From Silicimonas sp963779765 (GTDB lineage Bacteria; Pseudomonadota; Alphaproteobacteria; Rhodobacterales; Rhodobacteraceae): a DNA stretch of 64,000 nucleotides. The DNA lies in the NCBI GenBank assembly GCA_963779765.1, contig CAVZZP010000001.1, positions 372,001 through 436,000 of the forward strand, given 5' to 3'. Every line of letters begins with the position of its first letter. Positions within the stretch are counted from its first letter, which is position 1. The notes beneath the pieces are model-generated. The model searched no databases, had not been told where the DNA came from, and saw only the letters and a list, made by a program, of their open reading frames with translations. Both the position numbers and the translations under genes were made by a program. Below are positions 18,740 to 31,435 of the stretch, one piece after another.

Positions 18740-19484
18740 CTAGCGCATCAGGCCGACGGGCCGCAACGCACCTTCATTTCTTCCCAAGTACGCAAATCCG
18801 ACCTTACCCGGATCGCGCGTGACGAGGATCGGCGCCGTCAGCTCCGCCAGCGCCCTTTTCTGCCGCCCTTCGCCATCGAAATTCAAGGGATCGAGCCAGG
18901 TCTCGTAAGCCTCCTTCAACGCAGGCCACTCCCTGTCGATGCAGGCGAACCAGGCGGTGTCGCGGTTGCGGCCCTTCACCACCGCCGCCTGACGGAAGAT
19001 GCCTTCGTAGGAAAACCCGAAGCGTTCCGCCGCCCGCCGCGACGGCCGGTTTGCCGCGTCGCACTTCCATTCGAACCGGCGATAGCCCGCCTCGAAGACC
19101 CAGTGCATGAACAGGTACAGCGCTTCCGTCGCTTCGCGCGTCTTCTGCAGCCGGGGCGTATAGACGATGTATCCGACCTCGATCGTCCCCGCCGCGGGCG
19201 TAATGCGCATCAGGCTCATCGTGCCGCCCAGCCGCCCGTCCGCCATCCTCACCGCGAATTGCAGCGGATCGTCGACGGCCGAGACCGCCCGTACCCAGTC
19301 GCCCAGCTCCGCCTCCGTCGCATAGGGACCGACGGGAATGTAGCGCCAGGTCTCGGGATCGGTCTGCGCCTCCCAAAGCTCCGGGACATGCGCCTCGGTC
19401 AAGGGGCTCCAGGCGGACATACCGGCCCTGGAAAGGCTCGCGCGTCGGCACGGGCGGCGGGGTCCAGTGGGACAGGTCGGTCAA
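18740..19484 (-). pseudogene. GNAT family N-acetyltransferase, frameshifted near the N-terminus
   Basis: The body (TEAHVPELWEAQTDPETWRY onward) is a RimJ-like GNAT with GGTMSLMRI, EVGYIVYTPRLQKTREATEA and WKCDAANRPSRRAAERFGF. The latter two are the acetyl-CoA binding and C-terminal blocks. The proper N-terminus (TDLSHWTPPPVPTREPFQG, then RYVRLEPL) is in the neighbouring frame. It starts at a TTG at 19484 behind AAGGAG. One surplus A at 19401-19402 (plus strand) separates the two; deleting it gives RLEPLTEAHVPELW. The corrected protein has 247 residues. A shorter start at 19420 would lose the first beta strand. I infer a sequence error. The acceptor substrate is unknown. Confidence 0.8.
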
Positions 19485-19547
19485 GACGGCGCTCCTTTTT
19501 CGGACGTTCGCGCCACAGAACCCCACCGCCCCTCCGCCCACAATGGC

Positions 19548-19582
19548 CAAACGAAAACGGCCGGGCCCGCGAAGGCCCGGCC
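19548..19582 (-). terminator. Rho-independent terminator after the DUF4394 gene
   Basis: Two exact 9-base arms (GGCCGGGCC at 19559-19567 and GGCCCGGCC at 19574-19582) enclose a 6-base loop. On the minus strand they are followed by a T-rich tract (GTTTTCGTTT). It lies 25 bases past the stop of the VPLPA-CTERM gene and is oriented for it. Confidence 0.85.
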
Positions 19583-19606
19583 GACTGGCGGTGGAGACAG
19601 GCCCCG

Positions 19607-20599
19607 TCAGGCCGTCTTGCGCGAGCGCTTGCGCAAGAAGCCCAGTCCCGCCAGACCCGCACCGAGCAGAAGCGCGCTGGCCGGAAGCGGCACTTCCGAC
19701 GGCGTCCCGGTCTGTGCCGCGAAACCGATCAGACCGCTCCGCCCGGCATCGCCGAAGAAGCTGGCCACACCGGTCATCAGGTCGATGGTGTAGAGACCCG
19801 AGGTGCCGGTCGCAGGACCGCCCGCGACGTTCAGCATGGCGACGGCAAGGTTGTCGCCTTCGGTCATCGACAGGATCTCGAAGCCGCCCCTGTCGCTGAA
19901 GTCGAGAACCATACCCTCGTAGGTCACCTGCGCGATGGTCGACAGCGTGCCGTCGTTGTTGGCCAGCGACACCAGCGAATTGGTGTAGGCGTCGAGCGCA
20001 TACTGGAACGTCGCCACCGCGCCGTCCACGGCCGTCGCCACGCGCCCGTCGATGGCATTGGTATAGGCGTTTGCGAAGACCATCGGGTTGACGCCTTCGT
20101 TCGCGTCGCCCGCCCCGTAGAACAGGTCGGTGAAGCGCAGCACGCTGCCCGCGTTCGGGTTGCCGCTGACTGTGTCGGACGGGAAGAACACGAGGTTGTC
20201 TTCCCGGGTCGACACCGCGCGCGCCGCATCGATGGCGTTGTTGAAATCGAAGCCGACGCGAGCGTTGCCGGTGATTTCAGCGCCGGGCCCGAAGGTCGAT
20301 CCGGTACCGATCAGCGCGCCCGTCTCGAGATCGACCTTGTAGACGGTGTCGGCGTTGCTGCCGGAACCGACCGAATAGCCGTAAAGCTCGCCCGTCACGG
20401 GCCGATAGGCCAGCGCGTCCAGCTTGCCGCCCGAAAGCGTCAGGGTGGTCTGCATCGACGTATCAGACAGGTTGCCATAGACGATGAGCTGGTTGCCCCC
20501 GCCCGCAAGACCATAGCCCACCGCGCCATCGAGCGTCGCCGCTGCCGCAGGGACCGCAAGCATGGAAACCATGCCCGCAGCAATCGTAAGATGTTTCAT
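19607..20599 (-). CDS. DUF4394 domain protein with VPLPA-CTERM sorting signal
   Basis: The 330-residue exported protein has a signal peptide (residues 1-21, ending AAAA). It has a propeller-like repetitive body in which phrases such as LDALAYRPVTGELYGYSVG recall DUF4394. The C-terminus reads VPLPASALLLGAGLAGLGF followed by the basic cluster RKRSRK. That tripartite tail (VPLPA motif, hydrophobic helix, basic end) is a PEP-CTERM-like sorting signal, normally processed by an exosortase. The protein is thus likely delivered to the cell surface or extracellular matrix. No exosortase gene is in the window. A strong terminator follows. Confidence 0.85.
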   Translation of the reverse strand: MKHLTIAAGMVSMLAVPAAAATLDGAVGYGLAGGGNQLIVYGNLSDTSMQTTLTLSGGKLDALAYRPVTGELYGYSVGSGSNADTVYKVDLETGALIGTGSTFGPGAEITGNARVGFDFNNAIDAARAVSTREDNLVFFPSDTVSGNPNAGSVLRFTDLFYGAGDANEGVNPMVFANAYTNAIDGRVATAVDGAVATFQYALDAYTNSLVSLANNDGTLSTIAQVTYEGMVLDFSDRGGFEILSMTEGDNLAVAMLNVAGGPATGTSGLYTIDLMTGVASFFGDAGRSGLIGFAAQTGTPSEVPLPASALLLGAGLAGLGFLRKRSRKTA

Positions 20600-20827
20600 G
20601 TTACCTCCAACCAGACGCGTGAATGAAAATGAGTGCGCCCCCTAGGCATAATAGCGCCTAAACCGCTGGAAACTTTCACAATAAGTTATCCTCGCAGCCT
20701 GAAACTTCCGGTGTCACGCGACCGTGACTGCCTATCGGTCACAGGGTTCTTCACGGGCATTCAGCGGCCCGGTACGTCCTTCGGCCAGTCGCGACCCGGA
20801 AGCGTGAAAGTCAAGCGCAGGGCGAGT

Positions 20828-20852
20828 GTAAAGGGCCGAGGCGGCCGGCCCC
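20828..20852 (-). terminator. Possible terminator after aspS
   Basis: On the minus strand, GGGCCG and CGGCCC arms (20846-20851 and 20833-20838) enclose a 7-base loop immediately after the aspS stop, followed by TTTAC. The stem is short and the T tract weak, so the call is tentative. Confidence 0.45.
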
Positions 20853-22634
20853 TCAGTCCTCAGCCGGCAGCACCCGCAGCCGCAACTCGCGCAGTTGCTC
20901 GTTCGTCGGCTCCGACGGCGCGCCCATCATCAGGTCCTCGGCCCGCTGGTTCATCGGGAACAGCATGACCTGCCGGATGTTGCTTTCATCCGCCAGCAGC
21001 ATCACCGTCCGGTCGATGCCAAGGGCGCAACCCCCGTGCGGCGGCGCGCCATAGCGGAACGCGTTGACCATGCCGCCGAAGCGCTTGCGCACCTCGTCCT
21101 CGCCATAGCCCGCGATCTCGAAAGCGCGGAACATGATCTCGGGCCGGTGGTTCCGGATCGCGCCCGACACCAGCTCATATCCGTTGCACGCCAGATCGTA
21201 CTGGAATCCCAGCACCTTCAGCGGATCGCCGTCCAGCGCCTCCATCCCCCCCTGCGGCATCGAGAAGGGGTTGTGGCTGAAGTCGATCCCGCCCTCGTCG
21301 TCCTTCTCGTACATCGGGAAATCGACGATCCAGGCGAAGGCGAAGCGGGTCTTGTCGGTGAGGCTCAGTTCCTCGCCGATGACGTTCCGGGCCAGACCCG
21401 CGACACGCTCGAAGCCCTCGGGCTTGCCGCCGAGGAAGAAGGCCGCGTCGCCCTTGCCGAGGCCGAGTTGCGTTCGGATCGCCTCGGTCCGCTCGGGTCC
21501 GATGTTCTTGGCCAGGGGACCTGCGGCTTCCATGCCCGAGCCGTCTTCAGCCTCCCGCCAGAAGATATACCCCATCCCCGGCAGCCCTTCCTTCTGGGCG
21601 AAGGCGTTCATCCGGTCGCAGAACTTGCGCGAGCCGCCCGTGGGTGCGGGGATGGCGCGGATCTGCGTCCCCTCCTGCTCCAGCAGCTTTGCGAAGATCG
21701 CGAAGCCAGAACCGCGGAAATGCTCGGACACGTCCTGCATCTCGATCGGGTTGCGCAGGTCCGGCTTGTCGGTGCCGTACTTCAGCGCGGCGTCGGCATA
21801 GGTGATCTGCGGCCAGTGCTTGTCGACCGCGCGGCCGTCGCCGAATTCCTCGAAGATGCCCTGGATGACGGGCTGAACCGTCGCGAAAACATCGTCCTGC
21901 GTGACGAAGCTCATCTCCAGGTCCAACTGGTAGAAGTCGGTCGGAGACCGGTCGGCGCGCGGATCCTCGTCGCGGAAACAGGGCGCGATCTGGAAATACT
22001 TGTCGAAGCCCGACACCATGAGCAACTGCTTGAACTGCTGCGGCGCCTGCGGAAGCGCATAGAACTTGCCCGGATGAAGGCGCGACGGCACGAGGAAGTC
22101 GCGCGCGCCCTCGGGCGAGGACGCCGTGATGATCGGCGTCTGGTACTCGCGGAAATCCTTCTCCCACATGCGCTTGCGGATCGACGCGACGACGTCCGAC
22201 CGCAGCGTCATGTTCTTCTGCATCTCGGCCCGGCGCAGGTCGAGGAAGCGATACCGCAGGCGCGTTTCCTCGGGATATTCCTGGTCGCCGAAGACCTGAA
22301 GCGGCAACTCCTCGGCCGCGCCCAGCACCTCGATGTCGCGGACGAAGACCTCGACCTCGCCCGTGGGCAACTTGGGGTTCACCAACTCGGGGTCGCGCGC
22401 CTTCACCTCGCCGTCGATGCGGATGCACCATTCCGAGCGCACCTTCTCGACCGCCTTGAACACCTTCGAATCCGGGTCGCACAGCACCTGCGTGATCCCG
22501 TAGTGGTCGCGCAGGTCGATGAACAGGATGCCGCCGTGGTCGCGGATGCGGTGGACCCAGCCCGCAAGGCGGACGGTCTCGCCCACGTTCGACGCGTCGA
22601 GGTCGGCGCAGGTGTGGGTGCGATAGGCGTGCAT
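20853..22634 (-). CDS. aspS: Aspartyl-tRNA synthetase
   Basis: The 593-residue protein is a bacterial-type AspRS (class II). It has an N-terminal OB anticodon-binding domain with VRLAGWVHRIRDHGGILFIDLRDHYG, motif 2 in FRDEDPRADRSPTDFYQLD, a GAD insertion domain (around residues 290-420), and motif 3 GGCALGIDRTVML. It charges tRNA with aspartate in the cytoplasm. The start MHAYRTHTC at 22634 is preferred because GAAGGGA lies 8 bases upstream; an ATG two codons earlier is too close to it. No frameshift is seen. Confidence 0.97.
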   Translation of the reverse strand: MHAYRTHTCADLDASNVGETVRLAGWVHRIRDHGGILFIDLRDHYGITQVLCDPDSKVFKAVEKVRSEWCIRIDGEVKARDPELVNPKLPTGEVEVFVRDIEVLGAAEELPLQVFGDQEYPEETRLRYRFLDLRRAEMQKNMTLRSDVVASIRKRMWEKDFREYQTPIITASSPEGARDFLVPSRLHPGKFYALPQAPQQFKQLLMVSGFDKYFQIAPCFRDEDPRADRSPTDFYQLDLEMSFVTQDDVFATVQPVIQGIFEEFGDGRAVDKHWPQITYADAALKYGTDKPDLRNPIEMQDVSEHFRGSGFAIFAKLLEQEGTQIRAIPAPTGGSRKFCDRMNAFAQKEGLPGMGYIFWREAEDGSGMEAAGPLAKNIGPERTEAIRTQLGLGKGDAAFFLGGKPEGFERVAGLARNVIGEELSLTDKTRFAFAWIVDFPMYEKDDEGGIDFSHNPFSMPQGGMEALDGDPLKVLGFQYDLACNGYELVSGAIRNHRPEIMFRAFEIAGYGEDEVRKRFGGMVNAFRYGAPPHGGCALGIDRTVMLLADESNIRQVMLFPMNQRAEDLMMGAPSEPTNEQLRELRLRVLPAED

Positions 22635-22715
22635 GGGCATTCCCTTCGGGGCGCAGGGGGCGTCAGGAGATCCGGGCCGATACACCGCGCGGCGGCGCGG
22701 AAGTCAAGGCGGCGG

Positions 22716-22811
22716 TCAGTAGATCGCGGCGCGGATCAGAAGCGCCACGACACCAAGCGCGGCCACGCCCGCGATCCAGATGGCCGCAAACCACAGAAGG
22801 CGCCGCGCCAT
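22716..22811 (-). CDS. DUF2474-type small membrane subunit of bd oxidase
   Basis: This 31-residue ORF (MARRLLWFAAIWIAGVAALG followed by VVALLIRAAIY) overlaps the cydB stop by ATGA. It forms one transmembrane helix with a positively charged N-terminus. A short single-helix protein directly after CydB is typical of DUF2474 in cyanide-insensitive-type bd oxidases, analogous to CydX. It is probably a structural subunit stabilising the oxidase. The frame and coupling support translation; there is no other evidence. Confidence 0.8.
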   Translation of the reverse strand: MARRLLWFAAIWIAGVAALGVVALLIRAAIY

Positions 22812-23821
22812 CAGTGATAGCCCTCGTCGGGGTCGATCTTGCCGCGGAAGACCCAGTAGGCATAGGCGGTATAGATCAGGATGATCGGGATCAGGATCAG
22901 CGCCCCCACCAGCGCGAACCGCAGCGAGGACTCGGGCGCCGCCGCCTCGACGATGGTCAGCGAGGGCGGCACGATCATCGGATAGAAGCTGACGCCGATG
23001 CCGACGAAGGACAGGATGAAGATCGACAGCGACGCGAGGAACGGCGTGACGTCATGATGATAGGCGATGCCGCGCCAGAAGACGAAGGCCGCCGCCGCCA
23101 TCAGGACGGGCACGACCACCGACCAGTACCACGTCGCCCCGGTGAACCAGCGCTCGAAGTAGACGCGGTCCTGGAACGGCGTCCACAGGCTGACGATCCC
23201 GATGAAGACCAGCGTCGCCACACCAAGCTGAAGCGCGTGCCGCCGCATCCGGTTGGCCACGATGCCATCCGTCTTCATGATAAGCCAGGTCGCCCCCAGA
23301 AGCGCGTATCCCGTCGCCACCGCCACACCCGTCATCAGCGAGAACGGCGTCAGCCAGTCCCACCAGCCGCCCGCATAGGCGCGGTTCTCGACTTCGATCC
23401 CCTGCACCAGCGCACCGAGGGCGACGCCCTGCGACAGCGCCGCGATCAGCGAGCCGCCGAAGAACGCAACGTCCCAGACGCCCCGCCACCGCTTCGTCTT
23501 CCAGCGAAATTCGAAGGACACCCCCCGGAAGACAAGTGCGAGCAGCATCAGGATGATCGGCATGTAGAGAGCAGGCATCACGACCGCGTAGGCCAGCGGA
23601 AAGACCGCCAGAAGGCCGCCCCCGCCCAGGACCAGCCAGGTCTCGTTGCCGTCCCAGACAGGCGCGACGGAATTCATCATCACGTCGCGGTGCTTCTCGT
23701 TCGGATAGAAGGGAAACAGGATGCCGATGCCCAGGTCGAAGCCGTCGAGCACGACATAGGTCAGCACGGCGAAGGCGATCAGCCCGGCCCAGAGAAAGGA
23801 AAGCTCGTACCCGAACATCAT
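22811..23821 (-). CDS. cydB: Cytochrome bd-type ubiquinol oxidase subunit II (CioB type)
   Basis: The 336-residue membrane protein has about eight to nine helices. It contains the subunit II hallmarks YVVLDGFDLGIGIL (residues about 20-33) and APVWDGNETWLVLGGGGLL. It partners subunit I, whose stop it overlaps (ATGATG), in quinol-dependent oxygen reduction in the inner membrane. The start is the first of two adjacent ATG codons at 23821. A long upstream extension in this frame is only the antisense-free shadow of cydA. It is followed by the 31-residue DUF2474 gene. Confidence 0.93.
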   Translation of the reverse strand: MMFGYELSFLWAGLIAFAVLTYVVLDGFDLGIGILFPFYPNEKHRDVMMNSVAPVWDGNETWLVLGGGGLLAVFPLAYAVVMPALYMPIILMLLALVFRGVSFEFRWKTKRWRGVWDVAFFGGSLIAALSQGVALGALVQGIEVENRAYAGGWWDWLTPFSLMTGVAVATGYALLGATWLIMKTDGIVANRMRRHALQLGVATLVFIGIVSLWTPFQDRVYFERWFTGATWYWSVVVPVLMAAAAFVFWRGIAYHHDVTPFLASLSIFILSFVGIGVSFYPMIVPPSLTIVEAAAPESSLRFALVGALILIPIILIYTAYAYWVFRGKIDPDEGYH

Positions 23822-25221
23822 TGGCTCATCTCCGGCCGTTCGTCCTGAACCTGCTGCGCGGGCGTCGTGCCCGCCGTCCGCGTCGGTCCCTCGACCTTCG
23901 CCTGTCCCGGCCCCTTGCCCATCAGCCGCAGGATATAATAGGTGCCCGCGCCGAAGACGAAGAAGTAGACGATGATGAAGGCGACAAGCGACGAGGCCAC
24001 GGCCGGCGCGTCTATAGGCGACAGCGACTCCGACGTCCGCATCAGCCCGTAGACCGTCCAGGGCTGGCGTCCGACCTCGGTCGTAATCCACCCCGCCAGC
24101 ACCGCGACGAACCCGGCGGGGCCCATCGCGACGGCGGCACGCTGAAGCCACGTCGCCTCGCCCAGCCCGCCGCGGAAGCGCGCCCAGAGGCTCCACAGCC
24201 CGATGCCCAGCATGGCGAAGCCGAGGGCCACCATGACGCGGAACGTATAGAACACGATGAAGACGGGCGGCTCCTCGTCGTCGGGGATCGTGTCCAGCCC
24301 GTCGAGCGGCGCGTCGAGGTGGTGCTTCAGGATCAGCGACGACAGCTTCGGAATCTCGATCGAATAGTCGATCCGCTTCTCGTCCTCGTTCACCAGCCCG
24401 AACAGAATCAGCGGCGCGCCGTCGGGATGGCTGTCGAAGTGTCCCTCCATCGCCATGACCTTGGCGGGCTGATGCTCGAGAGTGTTCAGCCCGTGCATGT
24501 CGCCCGCAATGATCTGCAACGGCGTCACCAGCGTCGCCATCCACATCGCCATCGAGAACATGACCAGCGCCGACCTCCGCCCCGGCGTCTTCAGCAGGTG
24601 CCAGGCCCCGACCGCGCCGACGACGAAGGCCGTCGTCAGGTAGGCCGCAAGCACCATGTGCGTCAGGCGATAGGGGAAGGACGGGTTGAAGATGATCGCC
24701 CACCAGTCGAGCGGGATGAACTGCCCGACGTCGTTCATCCCGAACCCCTGCGGCGTGTGCATCCACGAGTTGACCGACAGGATCCAGGTGGCCGACACCA
24801 GCGTCCCGATGGCGACCATCGACGTGGCCACCATGTGCAGCCCATCGCCCACGCGCTTGCGTCCGAACAGCATGATGCCCAGGAAGCCGGCTTCCAGGAA
24901 GAAGGCCGTCAGCACCTCGTAGGCCATCAGCGGCCCCAGCACCGGCCCCGTGCGGTCCGAGAAGACGGCCCAGTTGGTGCCGAACTGGTAGGACATCACG
25001 ATGCCCGAAACGACACCCATCCCGAAGGCGATGGCGAAGATCGACTTCCAGAAATCGAAGAGCGTCAGGTAGACCCTGTCCCGCGTCCAGAGCCACAGGC
25101 CGTTCAGCACGGCGAGGTAGGACGCCAGCCCGATCGAGAACGCGGGAAAGACGATGTGGAAGGACACCGTGAAGGCGAACTGGAAGCGGGCGAGTGTCTC
25201 GGCGGTATAACTGGCCAGCAT
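23818..25221 (-). CDS. cydA: Cytochrome bd-type ubiquinol oxidase subunit I (CioA type)
   Basis: The 467-residue protein has the haem-ligand region FQFAFTVSFHIVFPAFSIG, a second His in YRLTHMVLAAY, and the diagnostic GWITTEVGRQPWTVYGLMRT near residue 385. The Q-loop between helices is short, as in the cyanide-insensitive CioA branch rather than E. coli CydA. The start is MLASYTAETLARFQF at 25221; a 19-residue extension to 25275 lacks family support. The oxidase gives a high-affinity respiratory branch that does not pump protons. It forms an operon with cydB and the DUF2474 gene. Confidence 0.93.
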   Translation of the reverse strand: MLASYTAETLARFQFAFTVSFHIVFPAFSIGLASYLAVLNGLWLWTRDRVYLTLFDFWKSIFAIAFGMGVVSGIVMSYQFGTNWAVFSDRTGPVLGPLMAYEVLTAFFLEAGFLGIMLFGRKRVGDGLHMVATSMVAIGTLVSATWILSVNSWMHTPQGFGMNDVGQFIPLDWWAIIFNPSFPYRLTHMVLAAYLTTAFVVGAVGAWHLLKTPGRRSALVMFSMAMWMATLVTPLQIIAGDMHGLNTLEHQPAKVMAMEGHFDSHPDGAPLILFGLVNEDEKRIDYSIEIPKLSSLILKHHLDAPLDGLDTIPDDEEPPVFIVFYTFRVMVALGFAMLGIGLWSLWARFRGGLGEATWLQRAAVAMGPAGFVAVLAGWITTEVGRQPWTVYGLMRTSESLSPIDAPAVASSLVAFIIVYFFVFGAGTYYILRLMGKGPGQAKVEGPTRTAGTTPAQQVQDERPEMSQ

Positions 25222-25293
25222 GGGCGACCCCTGTTGGTTGGCCCAGAAGGTAAGCGCCTTGGCGCGCGATGCCACCGGACGCGCTGTCGCAGG

Positions 25294-25965
25294 TCAGAAC
25301 GGGCGGCGTACGTTGCCCGAATAGAAATAGACCCCCATCCCCACGGCGAACAGCGCGATTCCCGCCACCGCATGTACGGCGACCGCCTCGGGGAAATTGC
25401 GGCGAACCCTGTGGCTCCACGCGAACAGCAGCCCGCCGGCGAACGTCATTCCCAGGACGATCCAGCTCCAGTACATCAGGTGCGCGAACGAAAAGACGGC
25501 CGCGTTCAAAAGCACTGCCGGTCCCGCCTTGTTCGGCAGGATCGCGGCATAGCGGCGGAAGAACAGCGCGCGATAGACCAGCTCCTGCGGCAAGGCCGAC
25601 ACCAGCGGATAAAGGGCCGCGATCATCAGCATCAGCCCGGGATTGCGCCGGACCAGGCCCAGGAAGGCATCGGGTGCTGTCGACAAGATGATCGCGCTGC
25701 CGACTGCCGCCGTCGCGACCGCTACACCAAGGACCAGTGGCACGGACACCCGCCGCCAGCCCTCCACAAGCTCACGCAAATGAAAGCCGGGCGTCGCCAG
25801 CAGAAGAAGGATACCGACAAGGCTGACGGCGCCCAGCACGGGAAAAAGCCACCCCGGAGGCACCCAGACCGCCATCACGGCGGGGGCCGCCAGGAAAAGC
25901 AGCGCGAACTCGACCCGCAGGCGGAATGACGAGGACGTCGAAATGTCTTGTTGCGTTTTCACCAC
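25294..25965 (-). CDS. CPBP family intramembrane metalloprotease-like protein
   Basis: The protein of about 223 residues has six or more hydrophobic segments. It shows the three CPBP (Abi) motifs in order: LPQELVYRALFFRR, FSFAHLMYW and AVHAVAGIALF. Motif 1 is normally EExxxR; here the first Glu is Gln. Since that position is in the active site, activity is uncertain. The start is a GTG at 25965 or the adjacent one at 25962, behind GGAAGGGGCGA. An upstream extension to 26136 is unsupported. It is divergent from the glycosyltransferase gene. Confidence 0.82.
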   Translation of the reverse strand: MVKTQQDISTSSSFRLRVEFALLFLAAPAVMAVWVPPGWLFPVLGAVSLVGILLLLATPGFHLRELVEGWRRVSVPLVLGVAVATAAVGSAIILSTAPDAFLGLVRRNPGLMLMIAALYPLVSALPQELVYRALFFRRYAAILPNKAGPAVLLNAAVFSFAHLMYWSWIVLGMTFAGGLLFAWSHRVRRNFPEAVAVHAVAGIALFAVGMGVYFYSGNVRRPF

Positions 25966-26060
25966 TCGCCCCTTCCGCCCACGCCCACGGCCATTGTTCC
26001 GCCGCCGACCCTGCATAACCTGCGCGCGCGAACAAGGAAGAAGAGCAGGCCCGCAGGCAC

Positions 26061-27336
26061 ATGGACTACAAGCGCTCTGAAGTTGCGATCCTGATCGCGC
26101 TTGTCGCCACGCTTGTCTCAAGCATTGGGTTCCCATCGTCTGCCGACCTGCTTGCCTTGTGGTTGGCGGGGGATTTCTGGAACGACGGTTCGGTGCCCGA
26201 GCTGATCTACCGTGGTTCGGAGGGCCTCTTCACGATGCGCCCGCCTCAGCCGTGGATCGACAGTATCATCGCGGAAGGACGGGAAACGGCGGTCTACCCG
26301 TTCATCTATCCGCCGCTTTGGGCCTGGGTCATGTCCAAGGTCGTCGCGATTTCGACGTTCAAGGCCTTTGGCCTGTTCATGGCGGCCGCCAATCTGTCGA
26401 TGATCGTCGCCATGGTGGTCCTCGTCCCCCGCATCATGCCGCTCGCCATCCCGCGTCGCCTCTACCTGCTTCTGGCCTGGCCGACCGTGGGCCTGACCCT
26501 CCCCTTCATATTGGCGCTCGATCAGAATCAGCCGCAGATCCTCGTCAGCTTTCTCATACTCCTCGGCATCGAGCGCACGGCCCGAGGCGCGCCAGTGGCG
26601 GGTGGCGCAGCGATGGCGCTTGCCGCCTCGCTCAAGCTATATCCGGTGCTTTTCGCCGTCTTCTGGCTCGCAGGCGGCGAGCGCAAGGCGTTCACCTCGT
26701 TCGCGCTCGTGGGCGGCGCACTCGGACTTGTATCTCTGGCGGTTGCCGGATGGCCGATGCACGCAGCCTTCCTGAACGAGATCCGCGCGATCTCCGGCAG
26801 CGCGCTCTACACGCTCGCCAACTTTTCGTTCGATCCCATGATCGCAAGGCACCTGTTCTGGGATCAGATGACCCGCATCAGCAGCCAGGAGACGGGATTG
26901 AAGATCGGCTGGCACGTCATGCTGAAGACGCCCGCCTGGCGGACCTTCGACGTTGTGGTGCAATTGACGGTCGTCCTCGGGATATCCTGGCTGGCGTGGC
27001 GACGGGGAACCCGCGCTCCCTTTCTTCTGGCCGGCCGCGATCATCGCGGTCGCCGTCGTCTCTCCCCTGACATGGACGTACCACCTGATCCCTGCACTGG
27101 TCTTTCTGCCGGCGCTCTACGGATATGTCTCCGCCTGGGCTGTCGCCCCGCTTCAGATCCTCCTGTCGTTCGTGCTCCGCTCCCCCTACGCTTTTCCTGC
27201 ACTGGGGCTTACGATTTTAGATCCCGGCGGGCACGAAGTGGCGTTCGTCGCCATATGTGCGCTGGGCCTGACGTTCCTGTGGCTGACTGTCCATCCACCC
27301 AAACGCCCCTTGCACCCCGGACCCCAATCCCTATAA
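26061..27336 (+). pseudogene. Integral membrane glycosyltransferase-87-like protein, frameshifted
   Basis: A polytopic membrane protein of about 424 residues resembling GT87 (DUF2029) mannosyl/arabinosyl transferases, which use polyprenyl-phosphate sugars. It has YPFIYPPLWAWVMSKV, then LALDQNQPQILVSFLILLG and AASLKLYPVLFAVFWLAGG, all typical of the family. In the written frame the sequence turns non-hydrophobic after WLAWRRG and runs into carB. The adjacent frame continues as a membrane protein (LPFFWPAAIIAVAVVSPLTW, then YHLIPALVFLPALYGY) to a TAA at 27334-27336. One surplus G in GGGG at 27004-27007 explains it, giving WRREPALPFFW. I infer a sequence error. Confidence 0.75.
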
Positions 27337-27372
27337 CGCCGACAATTTGCGTGACCTATGGGGGATCGGCCG

Positions 27373-30702
<3,330 letters not shown>

Positions 30703-30742
30703 GGCGGCGGGCGCGAATCTTGCGGGCAGCCGTCCGCCTTTG

Positions 30743-31435
30743 TCAGGCCACGAGTTTCGCCTGAACGGCAAATGGGCTGAGACCAAGCCACTCCTGCATG
30801 GTCCTGGTCAGCTCGGTCGAACCGGAAAACTCGAACTTCTGCCTCAGCGACTCGACCGTTGCGACACCCATCCAGATCGCCGTCATGGTCCGAAGATCCG
30901 TCGAAACGTAGAGATCGATGTCGAATCCCGGATCTGCCCAGCACAGGTCGACATCGCCGCTCGGCTCGATGATCAGCCACCAGTCGCGCTTCGTGGACGG
31001 CAGGTCGTGATATTCGAACTGTACCACGGTGCGACGGTCGGGCAGCGGTTTCGGGTTCAGGTTTCGGCGCATGTCCCACATCAGAAGCGACGGATCCAGG
31101 TTCTTCAGGGAAACTGACGATTCGACCCATTTCTGGCCCCACATCCCCATCGCGATGACGACGTCACGCAGGTCGCGCCCGGCCTCGGTCAGGTGATAGT
31201 CGAAGATACCCGGCACCCGCGGGACGGGCCGACGTTCGACGATACCCGCCGCTTCAAGCTCCTTGAGACGCTGTGAAAGAAGTGTCGGCGACATCCTGGG
31301 CACGCCGCGCCTCAGGTCGTTGAAGCGCGTCGAACCCGCGATCATCTCGCGCAGGAGAACCATCGTCCACCGGGTGCAGAGCACCTCAGCCGCCATCGCG
31401 AGTGGACAGAATTGTTTGTAACCGGCGTGTGGCAT
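30743..31435 (-). CDS. HxlR family transcriptional regulator with C-terminal SCP2-like domain
   Basis: The 230-residue protein has an N-terminal winged helix of the HxlR type: CPLAMAAEVLCTRWTMVLLREM, RFNDLRRGVPRMSPTLLSQRL and HLTEAGRDLRDVVIAMG. Residues about 115-225 form a second domain resembling the SCP2-like ligand domain attached to some HxlR proteins (RDWWLIIEPSGDVDLCWADPG, TDLRTMTAIWMG). The start at 31435 has AGGGAGGAACGA upstream. It is divergent from a DUF1330 gene, which it probably regulates. Co-occurrence of a two-domain HxlR with a small dimeric alpha-beta protein suggests response to a small hydrophobic ligand; this is inference. Confidence 0.87.
   Translation of the reverse strand: MPHAGYKQFCPLAMAAEVLCTRWTMVLLREMIAGSTRFNDLRRGVPRMSPTLLSQRLKELEAAGIVERRPVPRVPGIFDYHLTEAGRDLRDVVIAMGMWGQKWVESSVSLKNLDPSLLMWDMRRNLNPKPLPDRRTVVQFEYHDLPSTKRDWWLIIEPSGDVDLCWADPGFDIDLYVSTDLRTMTAIWMGVATVESLRQKFEFSGSTELTRTMQEWLGLSPFAVQAKLVA

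Noticed and set aside
18257..20626. 789-codon plus-strand frame
   Set aside because: It runs antisense through the BglII-family, GNAT and DUF4394 genes, each of which has family motifs. Arg/His-rich composition is typical of shadow frames.
22811..25420. An 869-codon frame ending with CydB, as if a fusion protein
   Set aside because: The upstream 530 residues are the out-of-frame shadow of cydA. CydB starts at 23821 with a coupled start codon.
23821..25929. 702-codon plus-strand frame
   Set aside because: It is antisense to cydA and the CPBP gene and has no signature of its own.
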